Source: Apium graveolens
Lineage: Eukaryota > Streptophyta > Magnoliopsida > Apiales > Apiaceae
Assembly: GCF_009905375.1 (NCBI RefSeq)
Contig: NW_027417073.1
Span: 1 to 64,000, forward strand
Direction: 5' to 3'
DNA length: 64,000 nt
The notes beneath the pieces were generated by a model. The model ran no database searches, was not told the DNA's origin, and saw only the letters and a list, made by a program, of their open reading frames with translations. The first letter of the stretch is position 1, and each line of letters starts with the position of its first letter. This document shows, in pieces, positions 11,519-25,204 of this stretch. Position numbers and translations under genes: made by a program.

Positions 11519-14500
11519 TGTAATAACCCCAATTTTTGGAAAATTTTGAAACCCGGAAGAATAGTAACTTTTGCTGGACAATGCTGATTAAGGAAAATTA
11601 TCAGACCACGTTATATAGGAGTACTGTTATGGAAATTCTAAGATCGTATTAGTATTCCATAAAGTAAAGGAGTGTATGTAAAGGTCATTAGAATTCGGAT
11701 CCGGACACTTTGTTTTTTTCCCGAAAATCCACCAGATACGGAAAGAATTGAGTATAAGGTAACGTGATAAAAATGATTTAAATTCAAGGATTTTAAGAGA
11801 GGATCATAAAAAGGAATATAAAATATTGAGAAAGGTTTAGGGAACCCAAGTAATAAGATCCCGGGTATGATCCCTCAAACGATAAACGAGAACGAAAGTT
11901 AAGCGAACCGTATAACAGATAAGCGGTCATTAGCCAAGTAATTAGGGGTTAATCAAAGAGGTTAGTGGATGATGATGTCATGACACCATCAAGAAGAAGA
12001 CAAGTATAACAAGATGACCTAAGCTTGATGACCTAAGCATGACCAGTCGGAAGGATTGGTTGGTTGATTGTGAGCCACACATTTTTCACCATGGTAAAAT
12101 TTAATTTATTTCCAAGACAAAAGGAAGCAACCAACCAACAAATATCATAACACAAATACAAATTGAAAGTTGACTTTCCCATTTCAAGAAGAAAGCTCTC
12201 GGCTAAAACAAACCCAGCAACTTCAAACTGCCATATCTCCTTCAATACTCACTCAAATGTTGTGTTCTATAGCTCTTTGGAAAGGTATTGAGATGGCCTA
12301 CAACTCTTTTTCACAAGTCTCTTCCAAATAAACAAGGTAAGACGCTCATTTTTATAGTTCTTTAAATCGGACTTTTAGAAACTTCAAAGCCTAACTTTGT
12401 GTTCTTGATTTCTTTGGAAAGATCAAGCTTGTAGGAGGCTCCATAAGGCTTCCTAGTAACTTTCCACCCTCCAAGAAAGGTATAAATCTTCACACCCTTT
12501 AGTAATAAGTTTGAATATTGAAGTTTGGAGATGGTTTGGATGGATGAGTAGTAATTTGAATGATAAGCATGATTCGAGCTTAATTGTTAAGTAGTTTAGT
12601 TGAATTTGGAGATGTTATAATATATGATTGGATTGAGATCCTTGAGCTTATTATGACTGAATTCAGTAGAATTGATGTGTATCTTGAGTTGTTGTTGATT
12701 GGTAGTTGGACTGATATGATTTGAAATGGTAAAAATTTGGGAAATCGCGTAAACATAGCCGTCGTAATGTCCGATATACTTTAGACTGTTTTTGCTCTTA
12801 ACATCAGGACCCGAGAATTCCTGTTAGGTTTAGATCATTGCCATGATTAGATAGTTCATGTTACGAGCTTCGTTTTGATATGTGGTTCGCTTAAATCCGA
12901 TGTACGGTTTAGGAGAAACGACCATTTTAACTAACGGCGTTTCGCGACCGAACCATTACCCATCGCCTTACTTTGAAACCATGGTTAAGGCCCTTAAATG
13001 ACTAATTGGAATATGAAACAATTATGTAAAGTGGATTAGGCAGTTGGTAAGGTACTCGTGAAAGAATCTCCTTAAAACCCTTAATGGTTAATTTATTAAA
13101 AATGGTGGAGCTGAGGATACTCGAGCGACTTAAGTGAATCGTTAAGCGCGAAAGCGAACGTTAGGACTCTAAATGGTTAAAGTCTAGTTTCTTAAGCGAC
13201 CGGGGTTTAATTCCGACTTATGTTGTTGTTCATAGGTTATCGGACCAACTCTAAGCTTAAGTCTATCCGGGAGCACTCAGGCAAGTTTTCTACCCGTTAT
13301 ACTGTTGTTGTGATGTATATGTGTATATGCATTATCTTGTGATAAATGCATGATTGTTATTAGCAAATTCTTGCGATATATTGGAGCATGTGATATGGTA
13401 TATATGCATGTCTTTCGTAATCTTGATATATATCTGTTGGTTCAAATGCTTATTAGTTGCATAATACCTATGCTAGAGATAAGCGGTAATTTGCATATAC
13501 CCTTAGAAAAGGGAACCCCAAGGTGAACATATTTCTAAACCGGGAGTCGATGTTCGCGAGTATATTATATATATATATATTTATATATATATGGATATAG
13601 TTTTCAAAACTATTGATCGAATAAGGTTTATTCGATAACTTTATTTTATTTAATGAATATTATTTGAATATTCATTCGAGGACTTATGACTCTGTTTATT
13701 CTATTTAATGATTATTAATTGGATATTCCTTTGAGGATGTATGACTCCGTTTATTTTATTTAATGAATATTATTTATAATATTCATTCGAGGTATTATGA
13801 CTCCGCTTATTATTTAATAATATTCTTTATTTTATTAAAGAATAATGTTTCGATAATCAAACTTATTTTCGATTATTCAAATAAAGATTATACTTTCGTA
13901 TAAGTATATCTTTGGTTATTTAATATCCATTTCAAGTAGGAGTTTTAAAACTTCTACTTCAATTATTTTTATAAAGATTATTCTTTATGAGAATATTATT
14001 TAAATAATAATATTCAGATATTTTCTAAATATATTGGGACTGATTTATTTTAATAAATCAGCAGTACTCCAAACATTCTTAAAAATGTTTTCGAGTCTTC
14101 AAAATGATTTTTAAAGTTAGAGTGGACCCCAAAATTCATTTTCATATTTAAGATCTTCCTTTCAAAGGGGATTTAAATACTCGCTCAAAATCTGGGGGAT
14201 CCGGCTCTGTGGTGTATTTTACATTCGCAACGTGGTTGCTGTTTTGAGGAAACAATTTGATTACTTGCCCAACGTCCGGGAAGTAAGTCCATCTAATTGA
14301 GTCGGCATAAGCGACAGGCCGGGGTACGGTCTATCAAAGTGTAAGTGGCTGGGTGGCAGTCCATCAACGCGTAAGAGGCCGGGTGGCGGTCTAGCACAAG
14401 GTCCTTATGTGGCCAGGGTGATGACCGGTGGGGGATTCATCCATCTACTAGTAGAAAAGGTTACTTATTGGTATCTTTGCCTGATCAGCAAGATATCAGG

Positions 14501-15571
14501 TTTATGTCAAAATTCTTTTCTTTCCAAAATTCATTGGATATTGCAACTCTGTTTATAATTTTCATAACAGAGGTTTTCAAGGAGTGTATGAAATGTATAT
14601 ATATATAGGTGTATATATATTTCGGGACTTAATGAAGTATCTCGTAACTTCATTATTTATAATGATATTTCAAGGATTGAATCTATTCAAGTCTTATCTT
14701 GTAGTCTCATCTGGGTGATGAACTTTTGAAACTGATTATAACTTGAACGGTGGTAGTTCAAGTACTATTTGGATATAAGTATATTGAAGTATCTTGTAAC
14801 TTCCTCTTTTAAACTTATATATAGCAAATGATTATCTTATGCATGTCAAAAATTTTTAGAAAAACGTTGAGACAATGTTAGATATATGAGATCACCTTGC
14901 AACGATAGTTTTATACAGTTATAAACTGGAACTCTGTGTATATTATGCATGGAAGAGGACTTCCAAAATTTTGAAAAGTATATATGTATATATACTGAAT
15001 ATTTTGCGACTTCATCGCATTAAGATATCAAACTTGGTCCATTTCTTTTGACCAAGACTTTCATGAGTACTATGAGAAGGCTCATATATTGTTAATCATT
15101 ATACATATTATTTTGGTGGGCTTCCTGCTCACCCTTGCTTTCTTCTTTCATCACACAACAACAGATAGAAAAGATGTACAAGACCAAGCTCCCAATTCGC
15201 GAGCGGATAGGAAACATTCCGCAGTTTCCTATAGGCGTTGATGTCGCTGTAGCTGAGGTAGGAACTACCAATAGGCTAGGCTTTCAACTTTTGATGTACC
15301 AGACTTATGTATCTTTATCAATTGTAATAATGGCAAAGAAATGTAAATCTATTCAGAAACCCTTTTAAGGTGTAATGGCATATAATTTTGGAATAAAATG
15401 ACTCGTGTTACTTTTGGATATTCATCTCTGAGACTATAACTTGTGGTGTGTGTGTGTTTATTGTGGGGTCACAGTACAGAGTAGTTGATTGTTTATTAAG
15501 ATTGGGTGTTATTAAGGGAAATGGAACTTGTGACAACCCGGATCCCCGGCCCCGGATTTGGGGGTGTTACA
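11519..15571 (+). repeat. 5' LTR of gypsy copy A
   Basis: A 4053-bp LTR, TG...CA, with no protein-like content that I trust. It has an AT-rich middle (13560-14100) with hairpin-forming GAATATT/AATATTC units, a TA microsatellite (13562-13592), and a GC-richer array of 30-bp units (14317-14404). Short open frames in it recur in all LTR copies simply because the LTRs are homologous. Confidence 0.9.
14317..14404 (+). repeat. 30-bp imperfect tandem array in gypsy LTR
   Basis: Three units start at 14317, 14347 and 14377 with the shape GGCYGGGTGGCRGTCYATCA plus a GTAAG spacer. The array is kept in the 3' LTR (from 23954) and, diverged, in copy B (near 57019 and 57050). Confidence 0.75.
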
Positions 15572-15575
15572 GAAA

Positions 15576-15587
15576 TGGTATCAGAGC
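15576..15587 (+). promoter_or_regulatory. primer-binding site of gypsy copy A
   Basis: TGGTATCAGAGC, 4 bp after the 5' LTR, complementary to the 3' end of initiator methionine tRNA. Confidence 0.9.
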
Positions 15588-16009
15588 TAAGCGTTATAAA
15601 CCTCAGAGGTGATGTGACGTTAAGATAATAAGTTCACAAAGATAATAAGAACTCTTGCCAAGTTCATAGTCGGGCTACCTAACGTAGTACTGACAGTTAA
15701 AACCCTTATGGGAACCCTTATAAATATCGTGATAGAAGCGTAGTTCGTTATCATATATGGTAGCGGGACTCCGAACCCTGAGGTTGAGGAGCAACAACGC
15801 GATGATGTTTTATTAGTTATTGGAGATCAGATTGTGGATCCAATGGAACACCCTAATGAGGGACTGGATGATGTTCATATTGAGGATGTAGCGGTTGAGG
15901 ATGTTGTCCTAGAAAGGATTGTTGCTGAGAAGAATCCCGTGGAGGGTCCTGACAAGAATGAATAAAGGACCACTGAGGAATTGATGACCATGGTTAGGGG
16001 AATTACTAG

Positions 16010-16850
16010 AGGTAGGATTGGCTGGTCACTACCGGAGGTTCGTTCAAGTTTGTAAAGATAGTAGCCCCTTTAACGCGGCTTACTCGTAAGACTAAGAAGT
16101 TTGAATGGACAGAGAAATGCGAGAACAACTTTCAAGAACTGAAGCAAAGATTGGTGATGGCCCCTATGTTGGCATTGCCGGATGGAAAAAGGAGATTTTG
16201 TGATTTGTATTGACGCTTCGCATAAGGAATTAGGGTGCTTCTTATACAGCACAGCAAGGTAATCGCGTACGCGTCAAGAAAATTAAGGGAATATAAAATT
16301 CGATATCCCCACCTATGAGCTTGGGCTCATGGCAATAGTTTTGCCCTAAAGATTGGAGGCACTACTTGTATGGAGAGAAGTGCGAGAATTACCTAAGCCA
16401 TAAGTGCTCTAGTACATTTTCACGTAGAAAGAGCTCAACATACGCCAGAGGAGGCGGTTAGAGCTAATCAAGAATTATGATTGGGAGATTCTTTATCATT
16501 CGGGGAAAGCCAATGTGGTGGCTGATGCCCTTAGTAAAAAGGAGAGACTCAAGATTATAATGTCTTTGGGAGAGTTATAAGAGATTTTGAGAAAATGGAA
16601 ATAGAAGTGAAGGTAACCGGAGCCGGTACCGAAAAGCTGTTTGAGATTGCAATACAGCCCGAATTATTGGAAAAGAACATATTATGCCAGAAAAAGTGAT
16701 GAATGAAGGCAGAAAGCCAACAAATAGATAAGAGATTAATACCGAGAAAGATGATAAGGGAATAATGAGGCATTCCTACAGAATTTGGGTTCCAAATGTT
16801 CAAGAACTTAAAGATGAGATCTTAGATGAAAGCTAGTTTGAGGAATAAGA
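16010..16850 (+). pseudogene. pol: RT end, RNase H and linker remnant (gypsy copy A)
   Basis: Chromovirus pol remnants with stops and frameshifts throughout. In order: a trace of the RT thumb; FEWTEKCENNFQELK, typical of the RT-RNase H junction (near 16100-16150); IDASHKELGC with the first RNase H Asp (near 16215); and NVVADALSKKE at the end of RNase H (near 16515). A linker follows (FEKMEIEVKVTGAGTEKLFE in fragments). The match to Tekay/Del-type elements is clear by eye. The upstream protease and RT core (YVDD/YIDD) are absent. Confidence 0.75.
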
Positions 16851-17044
16851 TTTAGAGCAAACCCTGAACATGATAGTCAGGGAGGTCGACATCAAGATAG
16901 AAGGAACCCATAACATAATGAAATGGAAAACAAGGATTTTTAACGTATAAGATAACCCCGATTATGGGAGAAGGTTGGTACATTTCATACTGAGAAAACA
17001 GAAGTTGAACAAGATAGGGAGAATCAGGATGGTACTCCTATTGG

Positions 17045-17620
17045 ACAATTCATGGACCTGCCTAAACAGAACTTATACTATTATCCCCAACCACCACCCT
17101 GAGGAAACAATGCGGTGAGAAATTCTTTCAGGTTCTTTAAGTCGCTAAGCTCTCAGAGTTCCAAGGAACAAGCTGACCCAGTCGAGGCAAGAGCCTGGCT
17201 AAAGGAAATACAGGAATCATTTGAGATTCTAAATGATTGACGAATCACAAAAGAGTGTTTTTGTCACTTACCCTCCTAAGAGAGAGACCACCCACTGGTG
17301 AAAGTCCAAGGAAGGCACGGAGCCAGAGGTTACAATAAACTGATTAAAGTTCAGTCAATTATTTTCAGGAAAGTACTTCCCAAGGTTATAGAGATAGTGT
17401 AAAAGCTTTAGAGCCAGAACAAAGGCGGATGAGTATGATGAATTATGAATCTAAGTTGTAAAAGTTGTCAAGATTCGTTCTGAGGACACGAATCCAGAAT
17501 GACGGGATATTTGAAATAAATGCTTATGTTGTGTTGGTTCATGAAATAATTATAAGAGAAAGGAAAATAAAAAGAAACTGAAGTGGAAAGGAATATTAAG
17601 GCAATAGAGTTGAGGAATGA
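17045..17620 (+). pseudogene. gag: gag remnant placed after RNase H (gypsy copy A)
   Basis: A piece of chromovirus gag capsid: NSFRFFKSLSSQSS, then EARAWLKEIQESFEILND, a stop, then in another frame KYFPRLYRDSVKALEPEQRR and ESKLxKLSRFV. In normal gypsy elements gag lies before pol; here it lies downstream of the RNase H remnant. Copy B has the same arrangement at 59716-60240. Multiple stops exclude a working protein. Confidence 0.7.
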
Positions 17621-20380
17621 TAAGGGAGTTGGGTATGAGGAAACCCTAAAGAATCATAGTAATAGAAATAGAAAAGTATGTAATCGTCAGGATGAGGGTG
17701 ATTCACCATGAGTTAAAATTGATGGTTGAAGGCATAAGAGATACATATATTTTATCCCCTGTAAGTTGGGAGGATTCGAGGAAACCTTGAGATAGTTTGA
17801 AGGATAAATAATGAGACGCGGATAGACTGAGGAGACAAGGAAGTAAGAAAATTAGGAGAATTGGAGGAAGGAAGTGACCTTCAAGAATGTGAAGTGTAAG
17901 ACTGGTGGATTGATACCCAGAAAGGGAGACGCCAGGTATGAAAGACATCCCAACATTGAGATGACTGTTGAGAAAACAAAACAAAAGAAAATGAGGATTT
18001 ATTAAGATGATGTTCACGTTGAACACGACCAATATCTTCCAGAACATCCATGTTATCATTACCAAATTAGGAAAGAAAAGCGGATAACCACTGTTATCTT
18101 TAGGAGGCCATTTTGATTGACCTCATTTTGAATACATATGTTATTGTGAAATTAGGCATATACTATCGAGGTGGGAATGATTGAACACCCTTATCAGGGA
18201 TATATGACTTGATTTATCCATGGAAGGATGCATGTACCTTTTTAAAGGTGGAATTAAGGATAGAACATCGGTAACTTAAAATGAATCCTAGGGGAATGCA
18301 TAAAGGTTGGCATTTCACCCTTAATAGGAATAGTATGAGTTTTGACAGTATGAATTGGAAAGGATTAAGGTAATAACAACCTTTAAGAATCAGTGGAGAA
18401 TTTTTTTTTTAGAAGTATATAGACAATGATTCTGGTATTAATAAATGGTATCTTGATATGCCCTGTATCTAGGGAATACAGGAGGAACGATTCAAGGATA
18501 ACCTTAGAGGTTTTACAAGGAGAAAGGTAATATTCAAAATTCTCAAGAATAGAAATGTTGATAAAGGAAATATGACGTCATTATAATGATGCCAAGTGGG
18601 GCACGTGTTAAACCACGAGAAAGTATGGATCGAACCAGTAAAGGTCGAAATTGTTTAGGGCAATTAGGGCCTAAGATAAAAGATGTTCTAAGTATGATTG
18701 AAAGTCAGTCGTGACAGTGATTAACCTCTAAAGACTGAGGCAATAACTTATGGAAAAATGGTGATATTTTTTTTTACTCATCAGATTTTAAGGAAAACAT
18801 CTTCACAAAGGAAGTGATTGAAATAAGGTAGAAAATTTATTTGGAGGTGGTTAAAATGACATTGACTGTACGGAAATTTTACCATCAGGAAAGGCCAAAG
18901 AGGTGGCCGACACTTTAAATGTAAGAGGATAATTATAGGCGTTCGTGCGAGAGGAATACAGTGATGATGGTTGAAGCCGGGAAGGTTGTATTACGGTTCG
19001 GAAGATTGACATTCCTTCTGATGACTGTGCAATACTCAACCGTAATAGTAGTTGGGTAAAGGTTTAATTCGTGTAATCGCCATTAGCGGGCTATCTATCT
19101 TAGAAGGTCCTATCTTGAGAATAAGCCAGGACCATATTTCAAAAAGGACCAAACAAACCTTTGAGTTAAGTCTTCTATTGAAGGCATATGATTAAGAATG
19201 GTATTAACCTGCTATCGGTGCTTTGATTGAAACTCTTCTGCAATTTTATATGCTTCATGTCATGAAAGTATGCCAGAATTTGGAGTGTTCTTCATGAATT
19301 ATGAATGGTGATTATGTTAACTCCTTAGAAGAATTCGATACGATATGTATGGACTCCGTATGGTTAGCTATTAAGACTTCATGGAAAACGAATGACGACA
19401 GTAGGTCAGTGGGGGACCATAGTAATACAACAATGATTCTGCGAGTAATGAGCGGATTACAACCGTGAGAGTTGTATTGGAATGGATGTTGAGATTGAGT
19501 ACCACTAATTGGGTCGCGGTGGTGTATAAGTTACCATTGAATAGACTAATTAAGTAGATTATTTACCTATTGAATATTTATTCCTCCTTATCAATAGGGA
19601 GTCGTGTTACTATACGAGGAAGGTTGTAGTGCAAGCATAGAATTCTAGTAACGATGATGTCTAGAATGAAATTCCAGATTCGATTTTCGATGTCGAGGGA
19701 GTTTCAAAGGTGATTGAATATAAGCTCGAGGAAGAGCATGGGTCCATAGAATGATGGACGGAATAGCAAAAATATTTAAGCATGCGAAATGCGATGCGAT
19801 AATACTTGATGTTGATATATATACACATATGTTTTGTTCTCCTATGACAAACCTCTATAGTTCAGAGGTAGGTTCCAAGCCAGATATTTTATGGCAGTAT
19901 ATTTTTTTTCATATATACAATTCTCTTCAATTCGTTCTTTTCTCTTCTTTTCATTTCATATAAGCTGAGAAGAACAACCCTTCCAGAAGGGGAGGTATTA
20001 CCGAATGACTATCTATCTGTGTGATAGAAGCCTAGTAGGATACCACATGTTGTTTAATTGCTTGTCAAGTACTAAAGGCTGGCCACCTTCTGTACTAACT
20101 ATGTAATAGAACAAGTGTTCATGATCATAGTGATCTCTCAATAAATTCCTTTACTTCTATATGATGGATCAAGCTTTCAAAGATGGAAGCCGCTAGAAAT
20201 GAAGTAGTATCAGTGCAGGGGTATTCCGATTCTAACGCATTCGTGATACTAAGGTTGACGCGTTTATTTAAAGGTTATAGAACGCTAGCGAGCAAAAGTG
20301 TAACCAGTATGATATTAGGTACGGAAGATAGTAACAATTACGAACTGGAAAAGAGTGGGTATTGAAAAACAAAAGCTATG
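17620..20380 (+). other. unrecognised interior of gypsy copy A
   Basis: About 2.8 kb shared with copy B (60240-63025) but with no domain I can name. A 70-residue open frame at 19751-19963 (MMDGIAKIFKHAKCDAIILD) is conserved in B, but the two copies have different C-termini, so it is not good evidence of a protein. It may be decayed pol or captured sequence. Confidence 0.6.
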
Positions 20381-21110
20381 CTAGAAGCTATGATGAGAGT
20401 CTGTGCGATAGACTTGAAAGAGTTTGGAATGATCACTTAGCACAAATTGAGTTTTCTTATGACGATGGATGATATGACAGTGTTGGAATGTCGCCTTACG
20501 AGGCCCTATACAGAAAGAGATGCCGATCTCCCTTGTATCAGAATGAAGTTGCAGAGTGCTAGATGTTCGGACCAGCAGTGGTCCAAGGGACCAAGGATAT
20601 AATAGATCTAATTAGAGGACGGCTGGTAGTAGCCCAAGATGGACATAAGAAGTATGTTGAATTGACAACGAAAGGACAAGGAGTATGAAGTAGGGGACCT
20701 AGTATTGTGAAAGGTGTCCCCTTGGAAAGCCTTGGAAAGGATTGATGAGGTTCAGAAAGAAAGGAAAGCTAAGTCCACGATTTGTTGGACCCTTGGAGAT
20801 ATTAAGACGTATTGGGAAGTTAGCATATGAGCTAGCCCTACCCCCGAACCTGTAGCAAGTTCATAACGTGTTTCACATATCAATGTTAAGGAAGTGTAAT
20901 CCGGATGCCAGACAAATAGGGGCATATGAGCGCATAGACATGCTACCAGGCGTAACCTATATTGAGCAACCAAGAAGGGTTATAAATCCAAAAATGGACA
21001 AAGTGCTTCGGAGAGAAGTTATCGAACTAGTCAGAGTTTGATGGAAGAACCACAATGTGGGAAAATTACGTAAGAGTTAGAAAGTGCAATGCTAAGAAAG
21101 TATCCCTACT
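20380..21110 (+). pseudogene. pol: integrase C-terminal remnant (gypsy copy A)
   Basis: The last part of chromovirus integrase with stops and frameshifts: MMRVCAIDLKEF, YEALYRKRCRSPL, IDLIRGRLVVAQD, then the GPY/F-type module KLSPRFVGPLEIL and NVFHISMLRKCNPD, and the tail YIEQPRRVI. The N-terminal zinc finger and the DDE core were not found. Confidence 0.75.
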
Positions 21111-21144
21111 CATTTTCTATCTGATTCCGGGACGGAATCCTTTT

Positions 21145-21157
21145 AAGGAAGGGAGAC
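21145..21157 (+). promoter_or_regulatory. polypurine tract of gypsy copy A
   Basis: AAGGAAGGGAGAC directly before the 3' LTR. Copy B has AAGGAGGGGAGAC in the same place. Confidence 0.85.
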
Positions 21158-24100
21158 TGTAATAACCCCAATTTTTGGAAAATTTTGAAACCCGGATGAA
21201 TAGTAACTTTTGCTGACAATGCTGATTAAGGAAAATTATCAGACCACGTTATATAGGAGTACTGTTATGGAAATTCTAAGATCTTATTAGTATTCCATAC
21301 AGTAAATGAGTGTATGTAAAGGTCATTAGAATTCGGATCCGGACACTTTGTTTTTTTCCCGAAAATCCACCAGATACGGAAAGAATTGAGTATAAGGTAA
21401 CGTGATAAAAATGATTTAAATTCAAGGATTTTAAGAGAGGATCATAAAAAGGAATATAAAATATTGAGAAAGGTTTAGGGGAACCCAAGTAATAAGATCC
21501 CGGGTATGATCCCTCAAACGATAAATGAGAACGAAAGTTAAGCGAACCGTATAACAGATAAGCGGTCATTAGTCAAGTAATTAGGGGTTAATCAAAGAGG
21601 TTAGTGGATGATGATGTCATGACACCATCAAGAAGAAGACAAGTGTAACAAGATGACCTAAGCTTGATGACCTAAGCATGATCAGTGGGAAGGATTGGTT
21701 GGTTGATTGTGAGCCACACATTTTTCACCATGGTAAAAATTTAATTTATTTCCAAGACAAAAGGAAGCAACCAACCAACAAATATCATAACACAAATACA
21801 AATTGAAAGTTGACTTTCCCATTTCAAGAAGAAAGCTCTCGGCTAAAACAAACCCAGCAACTTTAAACTGCCATATCTCCTTCAATACTCACTCAAATGT
21901 TGTGTTCTATAGCTCGTTGGAAAGGTATTGAGATGGCCTACAACTCTTGTTCACAAGTCTCTTCCAAATAAGCATGGTAAGATGCTCATTTTTATAGTTC
22001 TTTAAATCGGACTTTTAGAAACTTCAAAGCCTAACTTTATGTTCTTGATTTCTTTGGAAAGATCAAGCTTGTAGGAGGCTCCATAAGGCTTCCTAATAAC
22101 TTTCCACCCTCCAAGAAAGGTATAAATCTTCACACCCTTTAGTAATAAGTTTGAATGTTGAAGTTTGGAGATGGTTTGGATGGATGAGTAGTAATTTGAA
22201 TGATAAGCATGATTCGAGCTTAATTATTAAGTAGTTTAGTTGAATTTGGAGATGTTATAATATATGATTGGATTGAGATCCTTGAGCTTATTATGACTGA
22301 AATCAGTAGCATTGATGTGTATCTTGAGTTGTTGTTGATTGGTAGTTGGATTGATATGATTTGGAATGGTAAAAATTTGGGAAATCGCGTAAATATAGCC
22401 GTCGTAATGTCTGATATACTTTAGACTGTTTTTGCTCTTAACATCAGGACCCAAGAACTCCCTGTTAGGTTTTGACCATTGTCATGATTAGATAGTTCAT
22501 ATTATGAGCTTCGTTTTGATATGTGGTTCGCTTAAATCCGATGTACGGTTTAGGAGAAACGACCGTTTTAACTAACGGCGTTTCGCGACCGAACCATTAC
22601 CCATCGCCTTACTTTGAAACCTTTGTTAAGGCCCTTAAATGACTAATTGGAATATAAAACAATTATGTAAAGTGGATTAGGCAGTTGGTAAGGTACTCGC
22701 GAAAGAGTCGCCTTAAAACCCTTAATGGTTAATTTATTAAAAATGGTGGAGCCGAGGATACTCGAGCGACTTAAGTGAATCGTTAAGCGCGAAAGCGAAC
22801 GTTAGGACTCTAAATGGTTAAAGTCTAGTTTCTTAAGCAATCGGGGTTTAATTCCGACTTATATTGTTGTTCATAGGTTATCGGACCCACTCTAAGCTTA
22901 AGTCTATCCGGGAGCACTCAGGCAAGTTTTCAACCCGTTATACTGTTGTTGTGATGTATATGTGTATATGCATTATCTTGTGATAAATGCATGATTGTTA
23001 TTAGCAAATTCTTGCGATATATTGGAGCATGTGATATGGTATATATGCATGTCTTTCGTAATCTTGATATATATCTGTTGGTTCAAATGCTTATTAGTTG
23101 CATAATACCTATGCTAGAGATAAGCGGTAATTTGCATATACCCTTAGAAAAGGGAACCCCAAGGTGAACATATTTCTAAACCGGGAGTCGATGTTCCCGA
23201 GTATATTATATATATATTTATATATATATGGATATAGTTTTCAAAACTATTGATCGAATAAGGTTTATTCGATAACTTTATTTTATTTAATGAATATTAT
23301 TTGAATATTCATTCGAGGACTTATGACTCTGTTTATTCTATTTAATGATTATTAATTGGATATTCCTTTGAGGATGTATGACTCCATTTATTTTATTTAA
23401 TGAATATTATTTATAATATTCATTCGAGGTATTATGACTCCGCTTATTATTTAATAATATTCTTTATTTTATTAAAGAATAATGTTTCGATAATCAAACT
23501 TATTTTCGATTATTCAAATAAAGATTATACTTTCGTATAAGTATATCTTTGGTTATTTAATATCCATTTCAAGTATGAGTTTTAAAACTTCTACTTCAAT
23601 TATTTTTATAAAGATTATTCTTTATGGAAATATTATTTAAATAATAATATTTAGATATTTTCTAAATATATTGGGACTGATTTATTTTAATAAATCAGCA
23701 GTACTCCAAACATTCTTAAAAATGTTTTCGAGTCTTCAAAATGATTTTTAAAGTTAGAGTGGACCCCAAAACTCATTTTCATATTTAAGATCTTCCTTTC
23801 AAAGGGGATTTAAATACTCGCTCAAAACCTGGGGGATCCGGCTCTGTGGTGTATTTTACATTCGCAACGTGGTTGCTGTTTTGAGGAGACAATTTGATTA
23901 CTTGCCCAACGTCCGGGAAGTAAGTCCATCTAATTGAGTCGGCATAAGCGACAGGCCGGGGTACGGTCTATCAAAGTGTAAGTGGCTGGGTGGCAGTCCA
24001 TCAACGCGTAAGAGGCCGGGTGGCGGTCCAGCACAAGGTCCTTATGTGGCCAGGGTGATGACCGGTGGGGGATTCATCCATCTACTAGTAGAAAAGGTTA

Positions 24101-25204
24101 CTTATTGGTATCTTTGCCTGATCAGCAAGATATCAGGTTTATGCCAAAATTCTTTTCTTTCCAAAATTCATTGGATATTGCAACTCTGTTTATAATTTTC
24201 ATAACAGAGGTTTTCAAGGAGTGTATGAAATGTATATATATAGGTGTATATATATATCGGGACTTAATGAAGTATCTCGTAACTTCATTATTTATAATGA
24301 TATTTCAAGGATTGAATCTATTCAAGTCTTATCTTGTAGTCTCATCTGGGTGATGAACTTTTGAAACTGATTATAACTTGAACGGTGGTAGTTCAAGTAC
24401 TATTCGGATATAAGTATATTGAAGTATCTTATAACTTCCTCTTTTAAACTTATATCTAGCAAATGATTATCTTATGCATGTCAAAGATTTTTAGAAAAAC
24501 GTTGAGACAAGGTTAGATATATGAGATCACCTTGCAACGATAGTTTTATACAGTTATAAACTGGAACTCTGTGTATATTATGCATGGAAGAGGACTTCCA
24601 AAATTTTGAAAAGTATTTATGTATATATACTGAATATTTTGCGACTTCATCGCATTAAGATATCAAACTTGGTCCATTTCTTTTGACCAAGACTTTCATG
24701 AGTACTATGAGAAGGCTCATATATTGTTAATTATTATACATATTATTTTGGTGGGCTTGCTGCTCACCCTTGCTTTCTTCTTTCATCACACAACAACAGA
24801 TAGAAAAGATGAACATGACCAAGCTCCCAATTCGCGAGCGGATAGGAAACGTTTCGCAGTTTCCTATAGGCGTTGATGTCGCTGTAGCTGAGGTAGGAAC
24901 TACTAATAGGCTAGGCTTTCAACTTTTGATGTACCAGACTTATGTATCTTTATCAATTGTAATAATGGCAAAGAAATGTAAATCTATTCAGAAACCCTTT
25001 TAAGGTGTAATGGCATATAATTTTGGAATAAAATGACTCGTGTTACTTTTGGATATTCATCTCTGAGACTATAACTTGCGGTGTGTGTGTTTATTGTGGG
25101 GTCACAGTACAGAGTAGTTGATTGTTTATTAAGATTGGGTGTTATTAAGGGAAATGGAACTTGTGACAACCCGGATCCCCGACCCCGGATTTGGGGGTGT
25201 TACA
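21158..25204 (+). repeat. 3' LTR of gypsy copy A
   Basis: A 4047-bp LTR that aligns end to end with 11519-15571 with scattered substitutions and small indels, including a shorter TA run near 23207-23228. It ends GGGGGTGTTACA, followed by copia element G sequence. Confidence 0.9.

Larger units (their letters stand above)
11519..25204 (+). mobile_element. Ty3/gypsy non-autonomous element, copy A, complete
   Basis: A 13.7-kb element with two LTRs of about 4.05 kb, TGTAATAACCCC...GGGGGTGTTACA, a PBS after the 5' LTR and a purine tract before the 3' LTR. The 5.6-kb internal region holds only decayed remnants of chromovirus (Tekay/Del-like) proteins in an odd order: end of RT plus RNase H, then gag, then the integrase C-terminus. 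The two LTRs are close to identical with scattered differences (five in the first 165 bp). The flanks AAAAT (left) and ACTTT (right) do not match, so no target duplication is seen, and the flanking sequences belong to different copia elements. Confidence 0.9.

Noticed and set aside
12033..12245. 70-residue minus-strand open frame, also at 21682-21885
   Set aside because: It recurs only because the gypsy LTRs are homologous; the copies differ in frame at the end and there is no domain.
15135..15368. 77-residue open frame near the LTR end, also at 24770-25003
   Set aside because: Present in both LTRs of copy A but broken in copy B; no sign of coding selection or any known domain.
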